Source: an uncultured Eubacteriales bacterium (lineage in GTDB: Bacteria > Bacillota > Clostridia > Oscillospirales > Oscillospiraceae). From it: 19,390 nucleotides of DNA. The stretch spans positions 1-19,390 of the forward strand of contig URWG01000017.1 of assembly GCA_900551495.1 (NCBI GenBank), read 5' to 3'. Below are positions 1 through 9,883 of this stretch, in pieces (the stretch's first letter is position 1; the number at the start of each line of letters is the position of its first letter). A model generated the notes under the pieces. It did not search any database and was not told where the DNA came from. It was given only the letters and a program-made list of their open reading frames with translations. Made by a program: the position numbers and the translations under genes.

Positions 1-54
1 TTGACCGCCTGTGGACCGAGCCGAAATATACGGGCTTGTGCCAAAACAGGAGCT

Positions 55-148
55 GCCATCGGCGGGCTTAGGGAAGCCCGCCCTACGCATGGAACGGAAG
101 TGCCGACGGCGGGCGATTAATAATCGTCCCTACGATGTTGAACGGTGG
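55..148. repeat. Two tandem imperfect 47-base repeat units, each able to form a hairpin
   Basis: Unit 1 (55-101) and unit 2 (102-148) align over their whole length. Both begin GCC followed by GGCGGGC, both carry CCCTACG at the same offset, and both end in a GGAACGG- or TGAACGG-like stretch. Each core is self-complementary. Unit 1 pairs GGCGGGCTT (61-69) with AAGCCCGCC (74-82). Unit 2 pairs GGGCGATT with AATCGTCC around a short centre. The stem sequences differ while the flanks are kept, which suggests members of a dispersed palindromic family rather than a simple slippage duplication. No coding potential is evident. Bases 1-54 hold nothing I can recognise. Confidence 0.6.
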
Positions 149-167
149 TGCTTGCGGCATGGATGAC

Positions 168-216
168 AACCCCCTCAGGCGCTTCGCGTCAGCTCCCCCA
201 AGGGGGAAGCCAAGGC
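168..216. repeat. Short interspersed GC-rich palindromic repeat
   Basis: This stretch contains CCCCCTCAGGCGCTTCGCG followed by a perfect palindrome, TCCCCC-AA-GGGGGA, at 194-207. From memory, this kind of motif recurs between genes in GC-rich gut Clostridia, but copy number cannot be checked from one window. Bases 217-297 show no gene or clear signal, so the whole of 1-297 appears non-coding apart from these repeats. Confidence 0.45.
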
Positions 217-297
217 ACGGATTAAACCTTGCGGTCAAATCACATTACACAGGCAAGCCCTTTTCTCTCGCGATTACCGAACTGTCGGCAAAAAACA

Positions 298-337
298 AAA
301 AAACGGTGTCCGCAAGCAAATGCAGACACCGTTTTTT
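298..337 (-). terminator. Rho-independent terminator of the ylxM-ffh-rpsP-khpA operon
   Basis: CGGTGTC (304-310) pairs with GACACCG (325-331), and the flanking A and T runs (298-303 with 332-337) extend the stem. An inner GCA/TGC pairing lies across a one-base mismatch. Read on the minus strand, the hairpin is followed by a long T-rich tract, as expected for transcription leaving khpA. The khpA stop codon (337-339) overlaps the base of the stem, so termination follows translation with no trailer. Confidence 0.88.
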
Positions 338-567
338 CAGTCAACGATATCGACCGTGACGTGCTTTCCGTCGCGCTGTGCAACGGCTTTGATGACAGTG
401 CGAATTTCTTTGGCAATCCGACCCTGTCTGCCGATGACCTTCCCCATATCCTCCGGGGCGACCCTCAGTTCAAGAATCGTATTGTCGTCTTCCTCTCTCT
501 GCGTAACCGTCACCGCGTCGGGATGATCGACAAGCTGGGTTGCCACGTAGAGCAAGAGTTCCTTCAT
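337..567 (-). CDS. khpA: KhpA-type KH-domain RNA-binding protein (YlqC family)
   Basis: This is a small KH-domain protein of 76 residues, the usual size for the family. KhpA proteins bind RNA, often as a complex with KhpB, and affect cell division and small-RNA networks in some Firmicutes (family knowledge). The sequence shows the KH GxxG loop as GRQG at residues 46-49, inside KVIGRQGRIAKEIR, and a basic helix after it. I chose the ATG at 567 because CTCCTC at 575-580 reads as a GAGGAG ribosome site on the minus strand; an in-frame TTG at 588 lacks one and overlaps the rpsP end. It lies 17 bases after rpsP, as in Bacillus. In Bacillus rimM and trmD follow, but here the operon stops at the terminator. 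Confidence 0.9.
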   Translation of the reverse strand: MKELLLYVATQLVDHPDAVTVTQREEDDNTILELRVAPEDMGKVIGRQGRIAKEIRTVIKAVAQRDGKHVTVDIVD

Positions 568-584
568 CGTGCTGCTCCTCTCGA

Positions 585-824
585 TCAAAGGACGTTAGCC
601 TTTTTCAAAAGAGCCTTCACGGTGTCGGTCGGCTGAGCGCCGTTCTTGATCCACTGCTGTGCCTTTTCGACGTCCACAGTGATAGTTGCCGGCTCGGTCA
701 GGGGGTTGTAAGTGCCGATCTCCTCGATGCAGCGGCCGTCGCGCGGGCTGCGGGAATCCGCAACAACGATGCGATAGTAAGGAGCCTTCTTCGCGCCCAT
801 TCTTCTCAGTCTGATTTTTACCAT
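585..824 (-). CDS. rpsP: 30S ribosomal protein S16
   Basis: S16 is a small-subunit protein that binds 16S rRNA and is needed for 30S assembly. The 79-residue product has the typical S16 N-terminus (MVKIRLRRMGAKKAPYYRIV) and the family segment SRSPRDGRCIEEIGTYNP, with the usual basic C-terminal helix region; length is normal. The ATG at 824 has a strong GGAGGTG site six bases upstream on the minus strand. An in-frame TTG at 839 would start inside that site and is rejected. It follows ffh after a 247-base gap holding a palindromic repeat, and may also have its own promoter in an AT-rich stretch just upstream. Confidence 0.95.
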   Translation of the reverse strand: MVKIRLRRMGAKKAPYYRIVVADSRSPRDGRCIEEIGTYNPLTEPATITVDVEKAQQWIKNGAQPTDTVKALLKKANVL

Positions 825-839
825 GAATTTCACCTCCAA

Positions 840-885
840 AAAATTTTCAACATACTGTATATATCGTCAGGTACATATAACAGAC
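840..885 (-). promoter_or_regulatory. Possible weak promoter upstream of rpsP
   Basis: This is a markedly AT-rich island in an otherwise GC-rich sequence, directly before the rpsP ribosome site. On the minus strand it reads TGT followed by TATATG (complement of 874-882), an extended -10-like match with four of six bases. No convincing -35 lies at the right distance. It could let rpsP-khpA be transcribed without ffh, but the evidence is compositional and weak. Confidence 0.25.
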
Positions 886-1052
886 CGTCGAAAAGCCCAA
901 AGTCTGTCATTGCGAGACCCCGAAGGGGGCGTGGCAATCTTGCGGTACGATTCCGAATTTCCGAAGAACTTCGGAAAATTCAGAACATCCTACAAGAGAT
1001 TCCCACGTCGGGCTGCGCCCTCCTCGGAATGACACGGAGCTTTCGACACGCT
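886..1052. repeat. Palindromic interspersed element (MITE-like) between ffh and rpsP
   Basis: TGTCATTGCGAG (905-916) and CTCGGAATGACA (1023-1034) form inverted ends matching at 11 of 12 positions. The similarity extends outward, since GTCGAAAAGC on the left mirrors GCTTTCGAC on the right. The interior contains CCCCGAAGGGGG and the repeat-like GGGCTGCGCCCTCC. No open reading frame of substance is present, so it is non-autonomous. Its right-end sequence resembles 17861-17883 after pgsA. It sits inside a polycistronic unit and would be transcribed as a long hairpin. Confidence 0.6.
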
Positions 1053-1071
1053 GATGACCTAATGACCGAAA

Positions 1072-2415
1072 TTACATACCCGGGATGCCGGGGAAGCCGC
1101 CCATTTTCCCGAACATTTTGCGCTTGTTGCCCTTGCCGTTCATCATCTTCATCATCTGCTGCATTTGCTCAAACTGCTTGAGCAGACGGTTGATGTCCTC
1201 AACCTTCTGACCGCAGCCGAGCGCAACGCGGCGTTTGCGCGAGGAGTTGAGGCAGGAGGGATTTTCGCGCTCATAGGGGGTCATGGACTGGATGATCGCC
1301 TCGACGCGGGTCAGTGCCTTGTCATCGACCTGCACGTTCTTCATCGAGCCCATGCCGGGCAGCATACCGAGAAGATCCTGCATCGAGCCCATGTTTTTGA
1401 GCTGCGCCAACTGGTCGTAAAAATCGGCAAGCGTGAACTTGTTCTGACGCAGACGCTGCTCCAGCTCGGCAGCCTTCTTCTGATCGAGCGCCTGCTCCGC
1501 CTTTTCAATCAGCGTCAGCACGTCGCCCATGCCGAGAATTCGGGACGCCATGCGCTCGGGGTGGAACGGCTCGATCATATCTAACTTTTCGCCTGTGCCG
1601 ATGAACTTAATGGGCTTGCCTGTGACCGCCTTGACGGAAAGCGCCGCGCCGCCTCGTGCATCGCCGTCGAGCTTGGTCAGCATCACGCCGTCGATGTCCA
1701 GCCATTCGTTAAACGACTGCGCGGCGTTGACCGCATCCTGACCGGTCATCGCATCGACGACCAGCAGAATCTCGCTCGGCTGAACCTCCGCCTTGATGGA
1801 CTTCAGCTCGTTCATCAGTGCCTCATCGACGTGCAGCCGACCGGCGGTATCGAGGAAAACCATGTCGTTGCCGTGCTGCTGGGCATGCCGAACGGCGGCC
1901 TTTGCAATCCTTACGGGGTCCTCCTGACCCATCTGGAACACGGGAATGCCGAGCTGACCGCCGACGACCTCAAGCTGCTTGATCGCGGCGGGACGGTAAA
2001 TGTCACACGCGACGAGCAGCGGACGCTTGCCCTGCTTTTTGAACAGACCGGCGAGCTTGGCACCGTTGGTGGTTTTGCCCGCGCCCTGTAAGCCGACGAG
2101 CATGACGATGGTGGGGGACTTGGGGGAAATGGTGATCCGCTGATTTTCGCTGCCCATCAGGGCAATCAGCTCCTCGTTGACGATCTTGACGATCATCTGC
2201 GCGGGAGTCAGACTCTCCAGCACGTCCCGACCGACGCAGCGCTCGGAGACGGTCTTGACGAAATCCTTGACGACCTTATAGCTGACGTCCGCCTCCAGCA
2301 GCGCCAAACGGATCTCACGCATGGCTTCCTTGATGTCGGATTCGGACAGACGACCCTTGCCGCGGAGCTTTTTGAACGCGGCATTGAGTTTTGCGGTCAA
2401 GCCTTCAAATGCCAT
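1072..2415 (-). CDS. ffh: Signal recognition particle GTPase Ffh
   Basis: Ffh binds 4.5S/6S SRP RNA and the signal sequences of nascent membrane proteins, then docks with FtsY to deliver ribosomes to the Sec translocon. The 447-residue protein has the N-domain four-helix region (about 1-90) and the G domain with GLQGAGKTT (108-116), DTAGR (189-193) and TKLDGDARGG (247-256). The methionine-rich M domain (about 325-447) has MQQMMKMMNG and the RNA-binding SRKRR at 392-396. The usual GSG after that motif is GCG here (Cys401), a small departure from the consensus as I recall it. The ATG at 2415 overlaps the ylxM stop by 11 bases, suggesting translational coupling. Length is normal. Confidence 0.97.
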   Translation of the reverse strand: MAFEGLTAKLNAAFKKLRGKGRLSESDIKEAMREIRLALLEADVSYKVVKDFVKTVSERCVGRDVLESLTPAQMIVKIVNEELIALMGSENQRITISPKSPTIVMLVGLQGAGKTTNGAKLAGLFKKQGKRPLLVACDIYRPAAIKQLEVVGGQLGIPVFQMGQEDPVRIAKAAVRHAQQHGNDMVFLDTAGRLHVDEALMNELKSIKAEVQPSEILLVVDAMTGQDAVNAAQSFNEWLDIDGVMLTKLDGDARGGAALSVKAVTGKPIKFIGTGEKLDMIEPFHPERMASRILGMGDVLTLIEKAEQALDQKKAAELEQRLRQNKFTLADFYDQLAQLKNMGSMQDLLGMLPGMGSMKNVQVDDKALTRVEAIIQSMTPYERENPSCLNSSRKRRVALGCGQKVEDINRLLKQFEQMQQMMKMMNGKGNKRKMFGKMGGFPGIPGM

Positions 2416-2764
2416 AAGCTACTCCTTTACGGACAAGACCCAAAATGACCTCGGCACGCTGCCGAACGGCGGCGTCCTCATGCGCGGCAAGGGGACGGGC
2501 AGCCGCTTCGATCTGCGAGAGCACCCGCCGCAGCTCCTGCGAACGGGCAACGCAGCCGACAGCCTGCTCCGTTTCGCGCAGCAGCGTCTCGGCACGCGAG
2601 ATGGCGTCGTGGACACCCTGCCGCGAGATTCCCTCCTGCTCGGCGATCTCCGCGAGGGAGAGATCCTGATTGTAGTAGAGGTCGAAATAGGTCTTTTGCT
2701 TCTGTGTCAGCAGTGCGCCGTAATAATCCAGCAGCATCGACATGGTGAACGATTCCTGCTTCAT
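2405..2764 (-). CDS. ylxM: YlxM-family putative helix-turn-helix SRP accessory protein
   Basis: This 119-residue protein belongs to the YlxM/p13 family (UPF0122), always found beside ffh and suspected to modulate SRP function; its biochemical role is not settled. The N-terminal MLLDYYGALLTQKQ followed by YFDLYYNQDLSLAEIA and EGISRQGVHDAISRAE is the family signature, with a sigma-70 region 4-like helix-turn-helix at about residues 22-60. The ATG at 2764 has a GGAAGGGG site about eight bases upstream on the minus strand; a GTG at 2809 lies upstream of the predicted transcript start and is rejected. It is the first gene of the ffh operon, directly behind a consensus promoter. Confidence 0.9.
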   Translation of the reverse strand: MKQESFTMSMLLDYYGALLTQKQKTYFDLYYNQDLSLAEIAEQEGISRQGVHDAISRAETLLRETEQAVGCVARSQELRRVLSQIEAAARPLAAHEDAAVRQRAEVILGLVRKGVAYGI

Positions 2765-2797
2765 CGCCGCGCACCCCTTCCACTCGTTTGCTTTGGG

Positions 2798-2826
2798 ATT
2801 ATAACACACATCCTTGCGACTGTCAA
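2798..2826 (-). promoter_or_regulatory. Consensus sigma-A promoter of the ylxM-ffh-rpsP-khpA operon
   Basis: On the minus strand TTGACA (complement of 2821-2826) and TATAAT (complement of 2798-2803) are separated by exactly 17 bases. TGT directly before the -10 box adds an extended -10 element. Both hexamers are perfect matches to the primary sigma factor consensus. The predicted transcript would start near 2790, giving a leader of about 25 bases before the ylxM ATG. Confidence 0.88.
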
Positions 2827-2877
2827 GAGAAAAAACTTGACAGCGGAAACATTCCGAAAATCACGGCGGTTTTCCGA

Positions 2878-2906
2878 TTGATTGCAGGGGAAAACTATGA
2901 TATACT
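2878..2906 (+). promoter_or_regulatory. Sigma-A promoter of murB-whiA, divergent from ylxM
   Basis: TTGATT (2878-2883) and TATACT (2901-2906) are spaced 17 bases apart. TGA immediately before the -10 box gives an extended -10 element. A second TATAAT overlaps at 2906-2911. The -35 box matches four of six and the -10 box five of six. It lies about 50 bases upstream of the murB start. Confidence 0.65.
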
Positions 2907-2951
2907 ATAATTTATAGGAGTATCGAATCCGCAGCGGAAACGGAGGATGCT

Positions 2952-3872
2952 ATGGAACAAAATCAGAGACTGCGGGAGCTGCTTTATGAGCGGCTGCCGC
3001 ACTATGAGATAAAGGAAGAAGAACCGCTGGCAAAGCACACGCCCTTCCGCATCGGCGGACCGGCGGAGCTGACGGTCTTTCCGCGCAGCCGCGAGGAGCT
3101 GCAAACGGCGCTGCGCTGTGCGGCGGAAACGGGCTGCAGGCCGCGCATCCTCGGGGCGGGCACGAACGTGCTTGCACCGGACGAGGGCGTGCGGGGCTTG
3201 GTGCTCTGCCTGCGCGACACGTTTATGGGGCTGACGCTCCTTGACGGCGGACAAATCGAGGCGATGAGTGGCATGACGCTGGCAAAGACGGCGATGTTTG
3301 CCGCCCGCAATCGACTGAGCGGGCTGGAATTTGCCCACGGTATCCCGGGCACGGTGGGCGGCGCGATCTATATGAACGCGGGCGCTTACGGCGGCGAGAT
3401 GCGTGACGTTGCGGTCGAGACGGAATTTATGCGCCTTGACGGGACGATCGAGCGCTTTTCGGGCGCGGAGCAGGGCTTCGGCTATCGAACGAGCGCCTTT
3501 CAGCAGAAGGAGGGCGTGATCGTCAGCGCGATTTTTGCACTGACGGCGGGCGACGAGGCGGAAATTCGGGAGCGCATTTATGAGCTGAACCAACGCCGCC
3601 GCGCCTCGCAGCCGCTGGAGCTGCCCTCGGCGGGCAGCACCTTCAAGCGCCCGAAGGAGGGCTATGCCGCCGCGCTGATCGAACAGGCGGGACTGAAGGG
3701 CTTTACCGTCGGCGGCGCGGCGGTGTCGGAAAAGCCCGCGGGCTTCGTGGTCAATCTCGGCGGCGCGACTGCCGCGGACGTGCTGCGCCTGATCGACGCG
3801 GTGCGCGAGCGTGTGCTGCAATCGAGCGGTATCGAGCTGGAGCCGGAGGTGCGCCTCTGGACGGAGGAGTGA
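2952..3872 (+). CDS. murB: UDP-N-acetylenolpyruvoylglucosamine reductase MurB
   Basis: MurB reduces UDP-GlcNAc-enolpyruvate to UDP-MurNAc with NADPH and FAD, the second committed step of peptidoglycan precursor synthesis in the cytoplasm. The 306-residue protein has the FAD-binding segment GAGTNVL (68-74), HGIPGTVGGAIYMNAGAYG (129-147), the active-site YRTSAF (178-183), the catalytic serine region AGSTFKRP (Ser229) and the terminal glutamate motif LEPEVR (296-301). Length and the YRxSxF motif fit type II MurB of Firmicutes. CGGAGG at 2941-2946 precedes the ATG. It is three bases from whiA and probably cotranscribed with it; rapZ and yvcK, which often lie between them, are absent. Confidence 0.96.
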   Translation: MEQNQRLRELLYERLPHYEIKEEEPLAKHTPFRIGGPAELTVFPRSREELQTALRCAAETGCRPRILGAGTNVLAPDEGVRGLVLCLRDTFMGLTLLDGGQIEAMSGMTLAKTAMFAARNRLSGLEFAHGIPGTVGGAIYMNAGAYGGEMRDVAVETEFMRLDGTIERFSGAEQGFGYRTSAFQQKEGVIVSAIFALTAGDEAEIRERIYELNQRRRASQPLELPSAGSTFKRPKEGYAAALIEQAGLKGFTVGGAAVSEKPAGFVVNLGGATAADVLRLIDAVRERVLQSSGIELEPEVRLWTEE

Positions 3873-3875
3873 GCC

Positions 3876-4778
3876 ATGTCCTTTGCGGGAAATGTAAAAT
3901 CGGAGCTGTGCCGCCCTGAGGTCGAGAAGGGCTGCTGCGCCTTGGCGGAGGCGCACGGCGTGCTCCTGTATGCCAACACCTGTGCCGCCGACGGCATCCG
4001 TATCGTTACGGAGAGCCCGGAATTTGCCCGCCGCCTGCCCCGCCTGTTCCGTAAGGCGATGGGGCTGCAATTTGACGTCCTGCCGGAGGCGGAGACGGTC
4101 GGCAAGCTGACCTTCCAGTTCACCGACCCCGAGAAAATCCGCCGCGCCTTTACTGCCTGCGGCTTTTCGGCGGAGAACAGCCTGTCGCTGCACGTCAACC
4201 TCGCGCTGTTGGAGCGGGAGTGCTGCCAGCGGGCGTTCCTGCGCGGGGCATTTTTGGCGGGCGGCTCGGTGACCGACCCCGAGAAGCGCTATCATCTGGA
4301 GCTTTCCACGACCCACCTCAAGGTCAGCGGCGAGACGGAGAGTCTGCTCGAGCAGATGGGGCTAACGGCAAAGCGGACGGAGCGCAAGGGGAGCAGCGTG
4401 CTGTATTACAAGCAGAGCGACGCGATCGAGGAGTTTTTGATCTCCGTCGGCGCGCCGGTGAGCGCGATGGCGGTCATGGCGGCGAAAATCGACAAGGATT
4501 GGCGCAACGCCGCCAACCGCAAGACGAATTGCGATTCCGCCAACGTGGACAAGGCGGTCGCGGCGGCGCAGGAGCAGCTTGCCGTGCTGCGGCGGCTGGA
4601 CGAGCGCGGCTTGCTCGACACCCTGCCCGAGAAGCTGCGGCAGACGGCGGCGCTGCGGCGGGAGCACCCCGAGGCAACGCTGACCGAGCTTGCCGAGCTG
4701 CACGAGCCGCCGCTGAGCAAGTCCGCAATCAACCACAGGCTGCGTAAGCTTGCGGCGATCGCGGCAGAAGAAGCGTAG
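3876..4778 (+). CDS. whiA: WhiA DNA-binding regulator
   Basis: WhiA combines a degenerate LAGLIDADG homing-endonuclease fold with a C-terminal helix-turn-helix. It controls sporulation-specific division genes in Streptomyces and influences division and chromosome segregation in Bacillus. The 300-residue product opens with the family-typical MSFAGNVKSELCR. It carries FLAGGSV at 126-132 in place of a catalytic LAGLIDADG, the conserved NRKTNCD (214-220), and a C-terminal helix-turn-helix with SKSAINHRLRKL (281-292). GGAGGAG from the murB 3' end (3864-3870) precedes the ATG, and only three bases separate the genes. Nuclease activity is not expected. No terminator follows; a repeat element lies before dnaE. 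Confidence 0.95.
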   Translation: MSFAGNVKSELCRPEVEKGCCALAEAHGVLLYANTCAADGIRIVTESPEFARRLPRLFRKAMGLQFDVLPEAETVGKLTFQFTDPEKIRRAFTACGFSAENSLSLHVNLALLERECCQRAFLRGAFLAGGSVTDPEKRYHLELSTTHLKVSGETESLLEQMGLTAKRTERKGSSVLYYKQSDAIEEFLISVGAPVSAMAVMAAKIDKDWRNAANRKTNCDSANVDKAVAAAQEQLAVLRRLDERGLLDTLPEKLRQTAALRREHPEATLTELAELHEPPLSKSAINHRLRKLAAIAAEEA

Positions 4779-4782
4779 AGAA

Positions 4783-4939
4783 CGGTAAACAGTGAACATT
4801 GAACAGTGGGTCAAGCGCGGTGCGTTTCGGGGGCAGGTGCTTTTGAAATTGCACGAAGCCTGAACGGAACGGTGAAGGCTGACGGCAACAACCGATCTTT
4901 ATTATTCACTGTTCATCATTCACCGTTCACTATTCACCG
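4783..4939. repeat. Inverted-repeat element with heptamer-repeat arms between whiA and dnaE
   Basis: The right arm (4905-4939) is five tandem 7-base units: TTCACTG, TTCATCA, TTCACCG, TTCACTA, TTCACCG. The left arm (4783-4810) is four units in the opposite sense: CGGTAAA, CAGTGAA, CATTGAA, CAGTGGG. The arms can pair into a long imperfect stem enclosing about 94 bases with no open reading frame. This resembles a non-autonomous palindromic element. It occupies nearly the whole whiA-dnaE gap. A weak TAAAAT -10-like box lies at 4941-4946, just outside it, but no good -35 accompanies it. Confidence 0.7.
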
Positions 4940-4971
4940 GTAAAATAATCTGTTTTTCGGAGGATCGCGGT

Positions 4972-8400
<3,429 letters not shown>

Positions 8401-8445
8401 TTTGTGAATTTTGTTACAAGACCACTACACTTTCGTTACTTTCCG

Positions 8446-8454
8446 TGTTATAAT
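8446..8454 (+). promoter_or_regulatory. Extended -10 promoter of the lipoprotein gene
   Basis: TGT followed by a perfect TATAAT (8449-8454) forms an extended -10 element in an AT-rich pocket right after dnaE. The -35 region 17 bases upstream (TACACT, 8426-8431) matches only three of six, which is common when the extended -10 is present. The predicted leader to the ATG at 8497 is about 35 bases. Confidence 0.6.
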
Positions 8455-8496
8455 AATGTAACTACCACGACGGCTCGGGAAAGGAAGGCGCGGCAG

Positions 8497-9873
8497 ATGA
8501 AAAAACGTTGGCTTTCGGTCGCGTCAATACTGAGCTTGACGGCGCTTTTGGGCGGCTGTGTGCTTGAGCCTGCGGAGAATCTTTACGCGGTGCCGAAGCA
8601 GCCGGAGAGCTACTATAATCTGCAAAGCGCCATCGAGGAGGTCATGCCCGCGGGCGCCTCCTACAGCCCTCCGACTGCCGGAGAAAATCAGCAGGCGGTG
8701 CAGCTCAACGATTTGGACGGCGACGGCGAGGACGAGGCGCTGCTGTACTGGAAAACGGAGGGCGAGACGCCGCTGGTGCTGACGGTGTTCGACAAGCGGA
8801 ACGGTCAGTTTGAGGCGGTCGCCGAGGTCCGCAGCGCGGGAAATGCCTTCGATCAGGTGTCTTACGTTGAATTGGACGACCGCGACGGCAAGGAGATCGT
8901 CCTCGGCAGACAGGTCAGCGAAAATGTGACCCAAATTCTCAGCGCCTACTCTCTGCAAGGCAGGGAGCTGACGGAGCTGTTCAGCGCGTCGTATTCCGAG
9001 TTTACCGTCGCCTCGCTCTCCGAGGGCGGCGAAAAGGGCGTTTTCCTGCTGTATCAGGACGCGGATGCGACGAACGGTACGGCGGAGTTCTATCTCTGGT
9101 CGGACGGGCAGATGGTGCGCCAGCGTGAGGCACAGATGTCCGCGCCGGTCAGCGCCGTGCGGAGAATTTTGGCAGGCGATATGTGCAAGGGCGTTCCGGC
9201 GGTCTTTGTCGCCTCGGCATACGGCGAGGACAGCCTTGTGACGGACGCGTTCGGCTTCCGCAACGGGAGCTTTGTGAATTTTGTGCGGCTTGACGAGACG
9301 GACACCGAGGTCAAAACGGTGCGCGATTACTACGTCTACGGCTGCGATATTGACCGGGACGGGCTGATGGAGCTGCCGCGGCTGACGGCAATGCGCGAAA
9401 CCGAAGCGTCCGGCTCGAAAAATCAGTCGCTGATCCACTGGTATAACCTCCTGCCCGACGGGCGGACGCGGGACAAGCTGGTGACCTACCACGACTACGC
9501 GGGCGGCTGGTACGCGGTGATTCCGGAGCGACGGACGTCGGCGCTGGCGGTCAATCAGTCGGCGGCGGCGGGCGGCGGGAAGCTTTCGACCTTCCTGTAT
9601 CTTGACGGCGACAGTGAGCAGCCGCTGTTTACGGTGATCACGCTGCCGGTCGCGGCGGCGGAGCGGCTCTCGGACGGGCACTGGACAACGCTGCTGCAAA
9701 AGGGCGATGTGCTGCATATTGCCTTCACATCCGGACAGTCCGGCTCCGTGCAGAATGCCTTCCTTGCCGTGCGGCAGGAGTCCGGCGCGAAGCAGTACGC
9801 GCTGACGATCGAGACGCTGCGCGATATGATCAACGCCATTCCGGTGGACTGGAAGACCGGAGAGACGGATTGA
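8497..9873 (+). CDS. Putative lipoprotein with FG-GAP/VCBS-like repeats
   Basis: This is a 458-residue exported lipoprotein. The signal peptide MKKRWLSVASILSLTALLGG ends in a lipobox with the lipidated cysteine at residue 21, predicting an anchor on the outer face of the membrane. The mature part carries several DxDGDxxxE-type loops: DLDGDGEDE at 72-80, ELDDRDGKEIVL, CDIDRDGLMEL and YLDGDSEQ. These resemble the calcium-binding loops of integrin-like FG-GAP or VCBS beta-propellers. No catalytic motif is apparent and the function is unknown. I chose the ATG at 8497, with an AAGGAAGG site about ten bases upstream; an in-frame start at 8404 lies upstream of the predicted promoter. A two-component system lies 201 bases downstream, which may or may not be functionally linked. 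Confidence 0.85.
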   Translation: MKKRWLSVASILSLTALLGGCVLEPAENLYAVPKQPESYYNLQSAIEEVMPAGASYSPPTAGENQQAVQLNDLDGDGEDEALLYWKTEGETPLVLTVFDKRNGQFEAVAEVRSAGNAFDQVSYVELDDRDGKEIVLGRQVSENVTQILSAYSLQGRELTELFSASYSEFTVASLSEGGEKGVFLLYQDADATNGTAEFYLWSDGQMVRQREAQMSAPVSAVRRILAGDMCKGVPAVFVASAYGEDSLVTDAFGFRNGSFVNFVRLDETDTEVKTVRDYYVYGCDIDRDGLMELPRLTAMRETEASGSKNQSLIHWYNLLPDGRTRDKLVTYHDYAGGWYAVIPERRTSALAVNQSAAAGGGKLSTFLYLDGDSEQPLFTVITLPVAAAERLSDGHWTTLLQKGDVLHIAFTSGQSGSVQNAFLAVRQESGAKQYALTIETLRDMINAIPVDWKTGETD

Positions 9874-9883
9874 TACGAATCAA

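Noticed and set aside
840..1071. SRP RNA or other structural RNA gene near ffh
   Set aside because: The palindrome has repeat-type ends and does not show the conserved SRP RNA apical-loop motifs. No tRNA or rRNA was recognised anywhere in the window.
540..1181. Plus-strand open frame across rpsP and the repeat element
   Set aside because: Its translation is low-complexity and runs through a palindromic repeat and antisense to rpsP and khpA.
2895..4316. Minus-strand 473-codon open frame opposite murB and whiA
   Set aside because: It lies antisense to two well-recognised genes, its translation is Arg/Ala/Gln-rich with no motif, and it is a by-product of GC-rich codon use.
4905..4939. Possible CRISPR array
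   Set aside because: The 7-base units are contiguous with no spacers, so this is a simple heptamer array, not repeats separated by unique spacers.
8524..9717. Minus-strand 397-codon open frame opposite the lipoprotein
   Set aside because: It has no start signal or motif. The plus-strand gene has a promoter, ribosome site, signal peptide and lipobox.
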